Source: CAYGBW01 sp964348185 (GTDB taxonomy: Bacteria; Desulfobacterota; BSN033; WVXP01). From it: 64,000 nucleotides of DNA. Location: the NCBI GenBank assembly GCA_964348185.1, contig CAYGBW010000093.1, forward strand, positions 10,376 to 74,375, given 5' to 3'. The notes under the pieces are model-generated. The model saw only the letters and a list, made by a program, of their open reading frames with translations, had not been told where the DNA came from and did not search any database. A program made the translations under genes and the position numbers. Position 1 is the stretch's first letter. Each line of letters begins with the position of its first letter. Below are positions 52,543-61,242 of the stretch, in pieces.

Positions 52543-54105
52543 GTGCTGGACACGGGGGGTGGTGAGGAGACCGTGAATTCCGAATACCTAGTGGAGATGG
52601 AAGGGGTCACCAAGAGATTCCCGGGTATCCTAGCCAATGACCACATCGATTTCAATCTAAGAAAAGGGGAGATTCATACGCTTCTGGGAGAAAACGGCGC
52701 GGGCAAGACCACCCTGATGAACATTCTTTCTGGTATGGTTCAACCCGATGAAGGGGCAATCTTCGTCAAAGGCAGACCAGCCTACATCCGTTCTCCCCAT
52801 GATGCCCTTGCTCTGGGCATTGGGATGGTATATCAGCATTTCACGTTGGTTCCCACCCTATCGGTTGTCGAGAATGTTGTCTTGGGTCATGAATCCCGTC
52901 TCTTTTTAGACCTTGTCGAGGCCGAAAGGCGGTTAAAAGAAATCATGTTGGAAACGGGTCTGAGCGTTGATCCCCATGCCAGAGTCTGGCATCTCTCCGT
53001 GGGCGAGCAACAGCGCGTGGAGATCATCAAGGTTCTCTATCGGGGTTCTGAGATCCTGGTTCTAGACGAGCCTACCTCAGTTCTCACACCCCTTGAGGCA
53101 GAAGAGCTTTTCAAGATCCTGAAAAAACTCATCCCCATGGAAAAGTCGGTGATCTTCATTACCCACAAATTGGAAGAGGCAGTTCGGATCAGTGATCGCA
53201 TTACCGTGCTAAGACGAGGGAGAAAGGTCGAAGAGCTCGAGCTTCAAGGGTTGAAAGAAACCGATGCCCAAAGGGGCGTGGATCACATTATCCAAGCGAT
53301 GTTCGGATCGATTGAGGTTCCCCATACCGTCAGGAAGTCCAGAGACATGTCCGGAGAAACGGTTTTGAGGGTCAGGGAACTTACCGTAGAGAATGACAAG
53401 GGTTTTGACGCTCTTCGTGGTCTGTCATTGACGCTAAGGTTAGGAGAAATACTTGGGATTGCCGGTGTCGAGGGAAATGGACAGAAGGAGCTTGCGGAAG
53501 CGATTGCGGGCAAACGGAGAATCAAGACAGGAGAGGTTGAGTTGAAGGGAACCTCCACCGCCCGTAGACGGGTCGGATGGGCTTCAAAAATGGGCGTCTC
53601 CTACGTGACTGATGATCGGATGGGAGAGGGCTGTGTGGGAAACCTAAGCCTGGCAGAAAACATGATTCTCAAGAATTTTCACGAAGAGCCCTTTTCAAAG
53701 CACCATTTCATCAATCCCAGATCGATTGCCCAGCACTCCTCCAGGCTCATGGAAGAATTCAATATCAAGGCCCCTGACCCATGGACCGCGGTCAACACGC
53801 TTTCCGGGGGTAACATCCAGAAGCTTCTTTTGGCCAGGGAACTATCAACGCATCCGCAGGTCCTGGTATGCTGCAATCCCACGCACGGACTGGACGCCAT
53901 GACAACCCGGTTCATTCGAAATCGCATTCATGCTGAAACGCGGCGGGGAACAGCCGTGATTCTAATCTCATCGGACCTGGATGAGATACTCGAGCTGAGC
54001 GATCGGGTGGGAGTACTCTTCAGGGGAGAGATCCTTGCCGTCTTTCCGGCAGATGAGGTTAAGAGGGAAGAGGTCGGAAAACTCATGTTGGGCATTCGGA
54101 ACTGA
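52543..54105 (+). CDS. Nucleoside/BMP-type ABC transporter ATP-binding protein
   Basis: Tandem ABC ATPase of the sugar/nucleoside importer group. Seen in 520 residues: ABC1 with LLGENGAGKTTLMNILSGMV and LDEPTSVLTP, with the signature LSVGEQQRVEI; ABC2 with the degenerate P-loop GVEGNGQKELAEAI and LSGGNIQKLLLAREL. The starting codon could also be GTG 52573 (MNSEYLVEMEGVTKRF), which has GAGGAG before it and matches the family; GTG 52543 is given as the longer form. It serves permeases at 54107 and 55134 and the binding protein at 56138. Confidence 0.88.
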   Translation: MLDTGGGEETVNSEYLVEMEGVTKRFPGILANDHIDFNLRKGEIHTLLGENGAGKTTLMNILSGMVQPDEGAIFVKGRPAYIRSPHDALALGIGMVYQHFTLVPTLSVVENVVLGHESRLFLDLVEAERRLKEIMLETGLSVDPHARVWHLSVGEQQRVEIIKVLYRGSEILVLDEPTSVLTPLEAEELFKILKKLIPMEKSVIFITHKLEEAVRISDRITVLRRGRKVEELELQGLKETDAQRGVDHIIQAMFGSIEVPHTVRKSRDMSGETVLRVRELTVENDKGFDALRGLSLTLRLGEILGIAGVEGNGQKELAEAIAGKRRIKTGEVELKGTSTARRRVGWASKMGVSYVTDDRMGEGCVGNLSLAENMILKNFHEEPFSKHHFINPRSIAQHSSRLMEEFNIKAPDPWTAVNTLSGGNIQKLLLARELSTHPQVLVCCNPTHGLDAMTTRFIRNRIHAETRRGTAVILISSDLDEILELSDRVGVLFRGEILAVFPADEVKREEVGKLMLGIRN

Positions 54106-54106
54106 G

Positions 54107-55156
54107 ATGATACAGATCGGTCGATATCTCCCAGCCATGAGTTCAGGTCTGGCCGTTCTGGCTGCTCTGGCGACGGGGTCGGTCATCTTACTGACTGTCG
54201 GCTTAAGTCCGACCCGGGTCTATTATGAGCTTTTCTCGAGGGGTATGGCCACGCACCTGGGTATCACTGAGACCCTGATCAAGATGGCGCCGATCCTTAT
54301 GGTGAGTGCTGGACTCATCCTGGCCTTCAAAGCCGGGTTGTGGAACATCGGAATTGAGGGCCAGTTCCTCGTTGGCGCCATCCTGGTAGGATGGGCGGCC
54401 CCGACCCTGATCAGAACGCTTCCCCATGCCATGGCTCTTTTGATCCTCGGTTTCGTGGGATTTCTCGGTGGACTCCTCTGGGCTGTGATACCTGCGGTTC
54501 TTAAGGCCAGGTGGGGTCTGAACGAAATCATAACCACCCTGATGATGAATTTTGTTGGGCTCAATCTAACCACATGGCTGGTCAAAGGACCTCTGAAGGA
54601 CCCGACTGTAGTCCCCCCTCAGACCCCTGTCATACCTATCGAGGGGAGGTTGCCCTTTATCCCCTTTACCCGGATTCACGTCGGTCTGGTTGCTGGACTC
54701 ATTTGCATCGTTGCGATCTACATCATTGTCAAGAGGACAACCTTTGGCTTCCAACTCAGGGTCCTGGGTGAGAATCGGAAGGCAGCCATCCACAGCAACA
54801 TCAATGTGAGCCATGTGACGATCCTTGTCCTTCTCATCAGTGGTGGATTTGCTGGCCTGGCCGGGGCCAACGATGTTCTGGGGGTCAAAGGGCTCTTTCA
54901 GGCAGAATGGAACCCAGGATACGGTTTTGCATCGATCCCCCTGGTCTGCCTGGCCAATTTCAACGGTCTTGCCGTCATTCCCTTCTCCTATTTTTTCTCT
55001 TTCTTGATTGTCGGGGGGGAGTTGATGTCACGGGCAGCCGGGGTGCCGGTCTTCTTCGTTCAAGCGATTGAGGGATTGATGTTCTTGTATTTCGCAGCGG
55101 GCGAGTATTTTCGAAAAAGAAAGAGTGGGGTCCATGGGGCTTTTACCTTTTCTTGA
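54107..55156 (+). CDS. Nucleoside/BMP-type ABC transporter permease 1
   Basis: 349 residues with about 9 membrane segments of the BPD_transp_2 family. Seen: GLILAFKAGLWNIGIEGQFL, a conserved signature of this permease class, and NEIITTLMMNF. ATG 54107 is directly after the ATPase stop (TGAGATG). An open frame runs further upstream inside the ATPase gene but has no membrane signal. It forms a heterodimer with the next permease. Confidence 0.9.
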   Translation: MIQIGRYLPAMSSGLAVLAALATGSVILLTVGLSPTRVYYELFSRGMATHLGITETLIKMAPILMVSAGLILAFKAGLWNIGIEGQFLVGAILVGWAAPTLIRTLPHAMALLILGFVGFLGGLLWAVIPAVLKARWGLNEIITTLMMNFVGLNLTTWLVKGPLKDPTVVPPQTPVIPIEGRLPFIPFTRIHVGLVAGLICIVAIYIIVKRTTFGFQLRVLGENRKAAIHSNINVSHVTILVLLISGGFAGLAGANDVLGVKGLFQAEWNPGYGFASIPLVCLANFNGLAVIPFSYFFSFLIVGGELMSRAAGVPVFFVQAIEGLMFLYFAAGEYFRKRKSGVHGAFTFS

Positions 55157-56078
55157 TGAGGCTTTTTTTGTCGTTCTGTTGGGAACGAGCCTGAGGGCCT
55201 CGACACCCTTACTTTTGGCAGCCCTGGGGGAGACCTACGCCGAGAGTTCAGGTATTTTGAATCTGGGTATCGAAGGCATGATGCTCTCGGGAGCCTTTGG
55301 GGGATTTGTGGTCGCCTTGTTCACGGAGAGCATCCTCTGTGGATTTATTGCGGGAGTCTTGATTGGGCTTGTTCTCGCCCTCCTCACCGGTTTTCTCACC
55401 ATCACCCTTGGGGTGAATCAGATTGCCGTGGGGTTGGGGATCACGATCTTCGGTTCAGGAATGACGAGCTTCCTTTTTCGAATTCTCTTTGGAACCCGAT
55501 TTCCCACGCTCTCTGTCATGGCGACAAAAATGAGAATTCCCCTGCTCACAGATATTCCGTACTTCGGTGAAGCCATTTTTAACCAGCATCTTGTGGTCTA
55601 TATTGCCCTGGTTCTCATTCCGACCCTTCACATCCTTCTCTACCGAACCCATTTTGGCCTCAAGATCAGAGCGGTCGGAGAGAATCCAGTTTCTGCTGAT
55701 GCAGCCGGTATCAATGTCGCCCGGGTCAGACATATCTGTCTTCTCATCGGAGGCCTGCTCTCAGGTCTCGGTGGAGCATTCCTGGCTATTGGTGATCTCT
55801 CCTTTTTCGTGAACAACATGACTCTGGGCCGGGGATTCATCGCCATTGCCATCGTCATGCTGGGGAAATGGAACCCTTACTGGGTTCTTCTTGGAGCTAT
55901 CCTGTTTGGTGTTACCCAGTCTCTCTCCTCAGGGCTCCAGGTTCTGGGGGTGGACGTTAGACCTGAGTTTATTCTCATGTTGCCCTATGTTGCTGTCGTC
56001 ATCGCTCTTGTCTTCATTGCCAGAAACACCTTCTTGCCTTCAGCTCTGGGAGTCCCCTATCGAAGGGGAGAAGGATAG
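55134..56078 (+). CDS. Nucleoside/BMP-type ABC transporter permease 2
   Basis: About 314 residues with about 8 membrane segments. Seen: LLAALGETYAESSGILNLGI and EGMMLSGAFGGF (permease signature of this class), GVNQIAVGLGITIFGSGMTS and LKIRAVGENPVSADAAGINV. The start overlaps permease 1 by about 23 bases; a GTG at 55125 is an alternative. Both permeases match importers of nucleosides and related bases. Confidence 0.9.
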   Translation: MGLLPFLDEAFFVVLLGTSLRASTPLLLAALGETYAESSGILNLGIEGMMLSGAFGGFVVALFTESILCGFIAGVLIGLVLALLTGFLTITLGVNQIAVGLGITIFGSGMTSFLFRILFGTRFPTLSVMATKMRIPLLTDIPYFGEAIFNQHLVVYIALVLIPTLHILLYRTHFGLKIRAVGENPVSADAAGINVARVRHICLLIGGLLSGLGGAFLAIGDLSFFVNNMTLGRGFIAIAIVMLGKWNPYWVLLGAILFGVTQSLSSGLQVLGVDVRPEFILMLPYVAVVIALVFIARNTFLPSALGVPYRRGEG

Positions 56079-56137
56079 AGGGGAACCCAAGGAAATCACA
56101 CCATCATCCAATGTGATGAGAGAGGGAGGGAAAAGGA

Positions 56138-57193
56138 ATGAGAGGGACAATCTTTCGAGTTCTTTTATTGGGAGCATTACTTCTGGGACTGCCTCTTGTA
56201 GCAAGGTCTGGGCCACCCGAGACCCCCTGCGGTGGCCCTCTGCGAGTGGCAATCATCCTACCTGCCAGCAGGGCAGATCAGGGATGGAACCAGCAGGGGG
56301 CGGATTCACTGGAATCCTTGAAGAAGAAGTGGTCGCTCAGAACGGAGATTGCTGAAAACCAGGGGTATGGCGATATAAAGCCTGTGATTAGGGATTTGGC
56401 TGACAAGGGGTTCGATCTCATTATTGCCCACGCCAGCGGTTATCAGACGGTGGCTCCAGAAGTTGCCGCTGAGAAGGCTGTCCGGGTTGCTACCATCGAA
56501 AATGCAAAAGCCGTGAAACGCGGCCTGGTCTCAGACATTGACACAGAAGCTCAAGGAGCAGCCTACTTGGCGGGAGTCGCCGCGGGCAAGATGACCCGGA
56601 GAGGAATTGTGGGAATTATTGTCTCGGCAGAGCCTCCCACCTGGAACCGCATGAGTGCAGGTTTTATGGAGGGCCTTTACGCTGTAAGACCCGATGCCAG
56701 ACTGCTTTACAACGTTATTGGCGATGCGGCCTATGAAGATGCGGCAGGAGGCAAGCGGAATGCTGAGGTCCAGATCGCCGCTGGAGCCGATGTTGTATTT
56801 GGACAGGGAGATGGGGCCTCCTTCGGCATCATGAATGCCTGCTCTGCAAATGAGGCAAGAGATGGAGGCAAAGTCTGGTTTATCGATGTGATCGGTGACA
56901 AGAGAAACATTGACAAGAAAGGAATCCTTTTAACATCAGTTCTCTTTGACTACGCTCCGATCTATGAGCAGATGTTTATCAACATATACATGGGAACCTT
57001 TGGGCAGGAACACGTTCTGAATGTGGCCAACAACGGTGTCCGACTCATGGATTTTCATCCGGATACTCCCCAGCACGTGAAAGATGCTGTGGAAAAGGCC
57101 AGACAGGGTATCGTCTCTGGAAGAATCAAAGTGTCCAACACTCCCGACTCAGCAGGCCTGAGAGCCCTGAGGACAAGGCTATTTCCGAAGTAA
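56138..57193 (+). CDS. BMP-family (PnrA-like) nucleoside-binding lipoprotein/periplasmic protein
   Basis: Substrate-binding protein of the transporter. Seen in 351 residues: signal peptide (VLLLGALLLGLPLVARSG), then AIILPASRADQGWNQQGADS, DLIIAHASGYQTVAPEVA, GAAYLAGVAAGKMTRRGIVG and VVFGQGDGASFGIM, all features of the Bmp/PnrA family that binds purine nucleosides. No lipobox Cys was recognised at the signal end (RSGPPETPCGG has a Cys further in). The gene comes last in the transporter set, which is unusual but not rare. Confidence 0.88.
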   Translation: MRGTIFRVLLLGALLLGLPLVARSGPPETPCGGPLRVAIILPASRADQGWNQQGADSLESLKKKWSLRTEIAENQGYGDIKPVIRDLADKGFDLIIAHASGYQTVAPEVAAEKAVRVATIENAKAVKRGLVSDIDTEAQGAAYLAGVAAGKMTRRGIVGIIVSAEPPTWNRMSAGFMEGLYAVRPDARLLYNVIGDAAYEDAAGGKRNAEVQIAAGADVVFGQGDGASFGIMNACSANEARDGGKVWFIDVIGDKRNIDKKGILLTSVLFDYAPIYEQMFINIYMGTFGQEHVLNVANNGVRLMDFHPDTPQHVKDAVEKARQGIVSGRIKVSNTPDSAGLRALRTRLFPK

Positions 57194-57348
57194 TAGTTCT
57201 CCAAGAGGGGGGAGTAAGGGGCGGCCTTTTCCGGCAGAGAATAATCATTCTAGCTTGCCTTTGAAACATGCGCAGGGGCTTCAGAGGTCGTGCTCGGGGA
57301 GTATATCAGGTCATTGAGATGGGGGGCCGGAAAAAGGGAGATTGATCG

Positions 57349-58641
57349 ATGAAAAGAGAGCCGTTCTCCTATGTGGGCCGTTCTGTCCCCAAGGTAGATG
57401 CTCTCGATAAAGTCCTGGGAAGAGCGGTCTATTCAGAGGATATCTCCTTCCCCAACATGCTCTACGGCCGGGTATTGAGGGCCGGGATTCCCCACGCCAT
57501 GATAGAAGCAGTTGATGTTAGGGGTGCAAAGGCCTTGGGCGGGGTTGTTTGCGTCCTGACGTCAAAGGATATACCCGGGCGTAATCGCTATGGTATTGCC
57601 TTTCAAGACCAACTTGCTTTGGCCGAGGACAGGGTTCGCTATATTGGGGATCCCGTGGCCCTGGTGGCAGCAGAGACCGAAGAGATCGCCAGAGATGCCA
57701 TCAAAGCCATTCGGGTGAGATACAGGGAGCTCCCTGTGGTAACGAATCCCCATGAAGGCCTTGCCGAGGGTGCCCCCAAGATCCATGAGAAAGGGAATCT
57801 GATTCTTCACGGCAAGACGCGAAAGGGCAACGTGGAGGTGGGGTTCCAACAGGCCGATGTGATTGTTGAGAACACCTACCGGACCCATGTCGTCGATCAT
57901 GCCTACATCGAGACGGAATCGGGGGTGGGCAGCGTGGATTCTCAGGGGAATATCGTGATTTGGTCCGCCAACCAGTGCCCCTTTCGAGATCGCCGGCAGG
58001 TGGCTGTTGTTCTTGGAGTGAGGGAGAACAGAATTCGGGTCATCCGGGCAACGACAGGGGGGGGCTTTGGTGGAAAGGATGACGTCACGGTAGAAATCCA
58101 TATCGGTCTTTTGGTCCAGGCAACGGGGCGTCCTGTGCGGCTGGTGTTAGACAGAGAGGAATCGTTTTTATCGCAAACCAAGAGACACGCCATAGAAATC
58201 TGGACCCGATGGGGAGCGACTCGGGAGGGTAAACTCTGCGCTATGGAAGGCCGGGTCTATGGGGACACGGGTGCCTATGCGGGATTGGGTCCATTTGTGG
58301 TTAAGAAATGTGGCATTCATCTATCGGGTCCCTACTCTATTCCCCATATAGAGGTGGATTCTTACTCTGTCTATACCAATAACATCATCGCGAGTGCCAT
58401 GCGGGGGTTTGGAGTCACCCAGGCGGCGGTGGCACACGAGGGGCAAATGGATGAAATGGCGAAAAAACTCGGGATTAACCCTTTGCGGTTTCGACTCATC
58501 AACGCCTTGGACGAGGGGCTTTCAACAGCAACGGGCCAGGTCTTCCATCAAGGTGTGGGGATCAAGGCAACCCTTGAAAAACTCAGAGACGTTGTCTTGA
58601 GTGATCTGTCTCTCCGAAGGTACTGGGAGGATCTGACATGA
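57349..58641 (+). CDS. Xanthine dehydrogenase-type molybdenum subunit, N-terminal part
   Basis: First half of a molybdopterin-binding hydroxylase large subunit. Seen in 430 residues: an a/b hammerhead domain (SYVGRSVPKVDALDKVLGRA), HAYIETESGVGS, GGGFGGKDDVTVEIH, and AMRGFGVTQAAVAHEG of the molybdenum cofactor domain. The full family subunit is about 760 residues; here the frame ends with TGA and the rest is in the next gene. The two overlap as ATGA, so this looks like a natural or recent gene split. The first 430 residues lack the C-terminal catalytic Glu. Confidence 0.87.
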   Translation: MKREPFSYVGRSVPKVDALDKVLGRAVYSEDISFPNMLYGRVLRAGIPHAMIEAVDVRGAKALGGVVCVLTSKDIPGRNRYGIAFQDQLALAEDRVRYIGDPVALVAAETEEIARDAIKAIRVRYRELPVVTNPHEGLAEGAPKIHEKGNLILHGKTRKGNVEVGFQQADVIVENTYRTHVVDHAYIETESGVGSVDSQGNIVIWSANQCPFRDRRQVAVVLGVRENRIRVIRATTGGGFGGKDDVTVEIHIGLLVQATGRPVRLVLDREESFLSQTKRHAIEIWTRWGATREGKLCAMEGRVYGDTGAYAGLGPFVVKKCGIHLSGPYSIPHIEVDSYSVYTNNIIASAMRGFGVTQAAVAHEGQMDEMAKKLGINPLRFRLINALDEGLSTATGQVFHQGVGIKATLEKLRDVVLSDLSLRRYWEDLT

Positions 58642-59630
58642 AAAAGCGAGGAATCGGTGTGGGCTGTACGTTTTATGGCATTGGGTACGGATTCTCTCGA
58701 CCCGATATTTCTTCGGCGACGGTTGAAATCTGCGAAGATGGTTCGGTCATCATCCGTTCTGGAGAGGTGGATTATGGGCAGGGATCGGACACGATCTTTT
58801 GTCAGATGGTGGCTGAGGAACTCGGGATCAGGTATGCTGACATCCAGCTGATCACGGCCGATACTTTTGCGACCCCGAATGCGGGGCCCACTTCGGCCAG
58901 CCGGGTTACCTATGTTACCGGGAACGCCATGGTGAAGGCCTCCCGGGCTGTCAAGGCAACGCTCCAATCCGTTGCCGAGGAGATACTCGGTGAACAGGAT
59001 CTCGTGTTTGTAGACGAAGAAATCCATTCGACTACCCACCTGGAAAAGAGCATTGCTTTTACGAAACTCGCAAAAGAATGCCACAACCGAGGCCTTCAGA
59101 TGGTCGAGACCGCGTGGCATGACGTCACAACAAAAGATGTGGATCCCGAAACCGGGCAGGGGGATGCCTATTCCACCTATGGGTGGGCCAGTCAACTTGC
59201 CGAGGTGGAGGTCGACACGGACACCGGAAAAGTTGAAGTGCTGCGGATCGTGGCGGCTCACGACGTGGGAAAGGCCATCAATCCCTCAAATGTGGAAGGG
59301 CAAATCGAAGGGGGTGCTGCCACGGGAATGGGATACGCTCTGACAGAAGAAATCGTGCAGGAGGGGGGCTATCTCAAGACCAAATCCCTGGGCGAGTACA
59401 TGATTCCCACAAGCCTGGATGTGCCACCCATTGAGCCTCACATCATCGAGGTGCCGGTTTCCGGCGGGCCTTATGGAGCCAAGGGGGTAGGGGAACCTGC
59501 ATTGATACCCACGGCACCTGCCATTTTGAATGCGATTTGCAATGCCCTCGACATTCGCATCACCGAACTTCCAGCCAACCTCGAAAATCTCCATCGATTG
59601 ATCCGAGAGAAGGAAGAAGGAACCCTCTGA
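58638..59630 (+). CDS. Xanthine dehydrogenase-type molybdenum subunit, C-terminal part
   Basis: Second half of the hydroxylase large subunit, 330 residues. Seen: RGIGVGCTFYGIGYGFSRP, DGSVIIRSGEVDYGQGSDTI, QGDAYSTYGWASQLAEVEVD, and the terminal GPYGAKGVGEPALIPTAPAI with the catalytic Glu of GVGEP. The ATG overlaps the first half's TGA, in a different frame, so neither UGA readthrough nor a simple sequencing error joins them by itself. The two polypeptides probably assemble into one active subunit, as reported for some three- or four-subunit molybdenum hydroxylases. The substrate may be xanthine, hypoxanthine or another heterocycle. Confidence 0.87.
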   Translation: MKKRGIGVGCTFYGIGYGFSRPDISSATVEICEDGSVIIRSGEVDYGQGSDTIFCQMVAEELGIRYADIQLITADTFATPNAGPTSASRVTYVTGNAMVKASRAVKATLQSVAEEILGEQDLVFVDEEIHSTTHLEKSIAFTKLAKECHNRGLQMVETAWHDVTTKDVDPETGQGDAYSTYGWASQLAEVEVDTDTGKVEVLRIVAAHDVGKAINPSNVEGQIEGGAATGMGYALTEEIVQEGGYLKTKSLGEYMIPTSLDVPPIEPHIIEVPVSGGPYGAKGVGEPALIPTAPAILNAICNALDIRITELPANLENLHRLIREKEEGTL

Positions 59631-59644
59631 GCAGGGGAGTCATC

Positions 59645-60499
59645 ATGCAGAGTTTCCAGTTTTACGCGCCCAAGTCCCTGGAGGAGGCCTTGACCTATAT
59701 TTCCGAACGGGCCGGTCGATGCAAGATCATTGCAGGGGGTACGGATCTGATCCCAGCCCTCCGAAATGAAGACCTCCACCCCGAATTCCTTCTGGACATC
59801 TTGGAAATCGAGCAACTGAAGGGCATCACGGAGACGAATGGCGGGGTCAGAATCGGCCCGACAACAACGTTTACGGAAATCGTTGAATCCGAAGTGTTAA
59901 AGTGCTTTCACCCGCTCCTCGTACAGGCAGCGTCTTGGGTCGGCGGGCCCCAGATAAGAAACAGAGGAACCATTGGCGGCAACATCGCTACGGCTTCCCC
60001 CGCGGCCGACGTGTTGCCTGCTGTTCTGGCCCTGGACGGGGAGCTGGAACTCCAGTCAAAAACATCGGGGTCACGAATCCTTCCGTTGGCCGACGCGGTT
60101 GAGTCTCCGTACATCAATCGCTTGAAGCCGGATGAAATCTTGACGGGAATTCTAATCAGGAAACTCCCCGGGGGAACGCGAAGCGGTTTTGAAAAACTCG
60201 GACGTCGAAATGCAATGGCCAGGGCACGAATGAATATGTCTGTGGTTGTCCGGGTAGATCCGGCCGGGGTAATCTCTGAATTGCGGATCGTTCCTGGAGC
60301 GGTTATGCCCGTGGCAAGAAGGATGACCGATTCAGAGGGAATACTCTCGGGTAAGAAACCGGAGCAGCCTTTGATTGAGGCGGCTGCGGAATCATTGGCA
60401 GAAGGGATGGTCCGTGTCACAGGGGTCCGGTGGTCTACTGAATACAAAGTCCCCGTGATCAAAAACGTCTTCAAACGGGTTTTGAGACCGTTGTTGTAG
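59645..60499 (+). CDS. Xanthine dehydrogenase-type FAD-binding subunit
   Basis: Medium subunit that passes electrons through FAD. Seen in 284 residues: FYAPKSLEEALTYISERAGR, the FAD loop IIAGGTDLIPALRNE, IRNRGTIGGNIATASPAADV, and a C-terminal CO_deh_flav_C domain (AEGMVRVTGVRWSTEYKVPV). ATG 59645 has AGGGGAG 7 to 13 bases upstream; the frame is open upstream inside the preceding gene. It lies 14 bases after the molybdenum subunit. Confidence 0.9.
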   Translation: MQSFQFYAPKSLEEALTYISERAGRCKIIAGGTDLIPALRNEDLHPEFLLDILEIEQLKGITETNGGVRIGPTTTFTEIVESEVLKCFHPLLVQAASWVGGPQIRNRGTIGGNIATASPAADVLPAVLALDGELELQSKTSGSRILPLADAVESPYINRLKPDEILTGILIRKLPGGTRSGFEKLGRRNAMARARMNMSVVVRVDPAGVISELRIVPGAVMPVARRMTDSEGILSGKKPEQPLIEAAAESLAEGMVRVTGVRWSTEYKVPVIKNVFKRVLRPLL

Positions 60500-60528
60500 G
60501 AGCGTGAAGGGGGGAGGAAATACAGGAT

Positions 60529-61002
60529 ATGTCGTCCAGTATCAACAAGACAATGCTCCAGATGAAGGTGAATGGGAAAGAGGTCGAGGTGGCGGTCAAG
60601 GCGACATGGACTCTATTGCGGGTTCTTCGGGAAGAACTCGGGCTGACTGGAACGAAAAAGGGCTGCGGACAGGGGGATTGCGGTGCATGCACGGTGATCA
60701 TGGACGGAAAGGCGGTAAACGCCTGTCTGATTCTGGCCCTTCAGGCGGAATCGAAGGAGATTGAGACGATTGAAGGGCTCGGGACGCCCGATAACCTCCA
60801 TCCCTTGCAGGAGAGTTTTATACAGAATGGGGCTGTTCAGTGCGGGTTTTGCACCTCTGGGATGTTGATGTCCGCGGTAGCGTTGCTGAGAGAAAACCCG
60901 AGTCCCACGGGTGACGAGATTAAAAGGGGAATCTCAGGGAATCTATGCCGGTGTACAGGATATGTGAAGATCATAGAGGCTATTCGCCGTGTGGCCAAAT
61001 AG
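60529..61002 (+). CDS. Xanthine dehydrogenase-type 2Fe-2S subunit
   Basis: Small subunit with two [2Fe-2S] clusters. Seen in 157 residues: plant-type cluster motif CGQGDCGACTVIMDG with a further Cys in NACLILALQ, and the second cluster CGFCTSGML with CRCTGY. Electrons pass from the molybdenum centre to FAD. It closes the set, and a palindromic repeat lies just downstream (61076-61154). Confidence 0.93.
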   Translation: MSSSINKTMLQMKVNGKEVEVAVKATWTLLRVLREELGLTGTKKGCGQGDCGACTVIMDGKAVNACLILALQAESKEIETIEGLGTPDNLHPLQESFIQNGAVQCGFCTSGMLMSAVALLRENPSPTGDEIKRGISGNLCRCTGYVKIIEAIRRVAK

Positions 61003-61075
61003 GGGGGGAAACAGGTTTTATATGGGCCCACGTTATTCTTTGCGCATAATCCTTGGGGAAAGAGGAATCTGTATA

Positions 61076-61154
61076 TGTCGGGGCGGGCTTCATGCCCGCC
61101 CGCAGCGGCCCTTTTCATCGCGCTTTTCAGGCGGGCATAAAGCCCGCCCCGACA
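61076..61154. repeat. REP-like GC-rich palindrome
   Basis: Left arm 61076-61100 (TGTCGGGGCGGGCTTCATGC...) and right arm 61130-61154 are reverse complements with a single mismatch over 25 bases, around a 29-base loop. It could be a transcription terminator-like hairpin, an mRNA stabiliser, or a repetitive extragenic palindrome. Nothing else was recognised in 61003-61242. Confidence 0.65.
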
Positions 61155-61242
61155 GAGAAAAATCGCCTCCTTTGGATCATCTGCAGATATTTCTGTCCCG
61201 ATGTATAGATGGGTTTTCCCTATGAAAGAGAATGGTTGAGTC

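Noticed and set aside
58638..58641. UGA at the split of the hydroxylase large subunit as a selenocysteine codon
   Set aside because: selA in the window made this tempting, but the second half is in another frame, so reading through UGA does not give the second half; known selenium in such enzymes is a bound cofactor.
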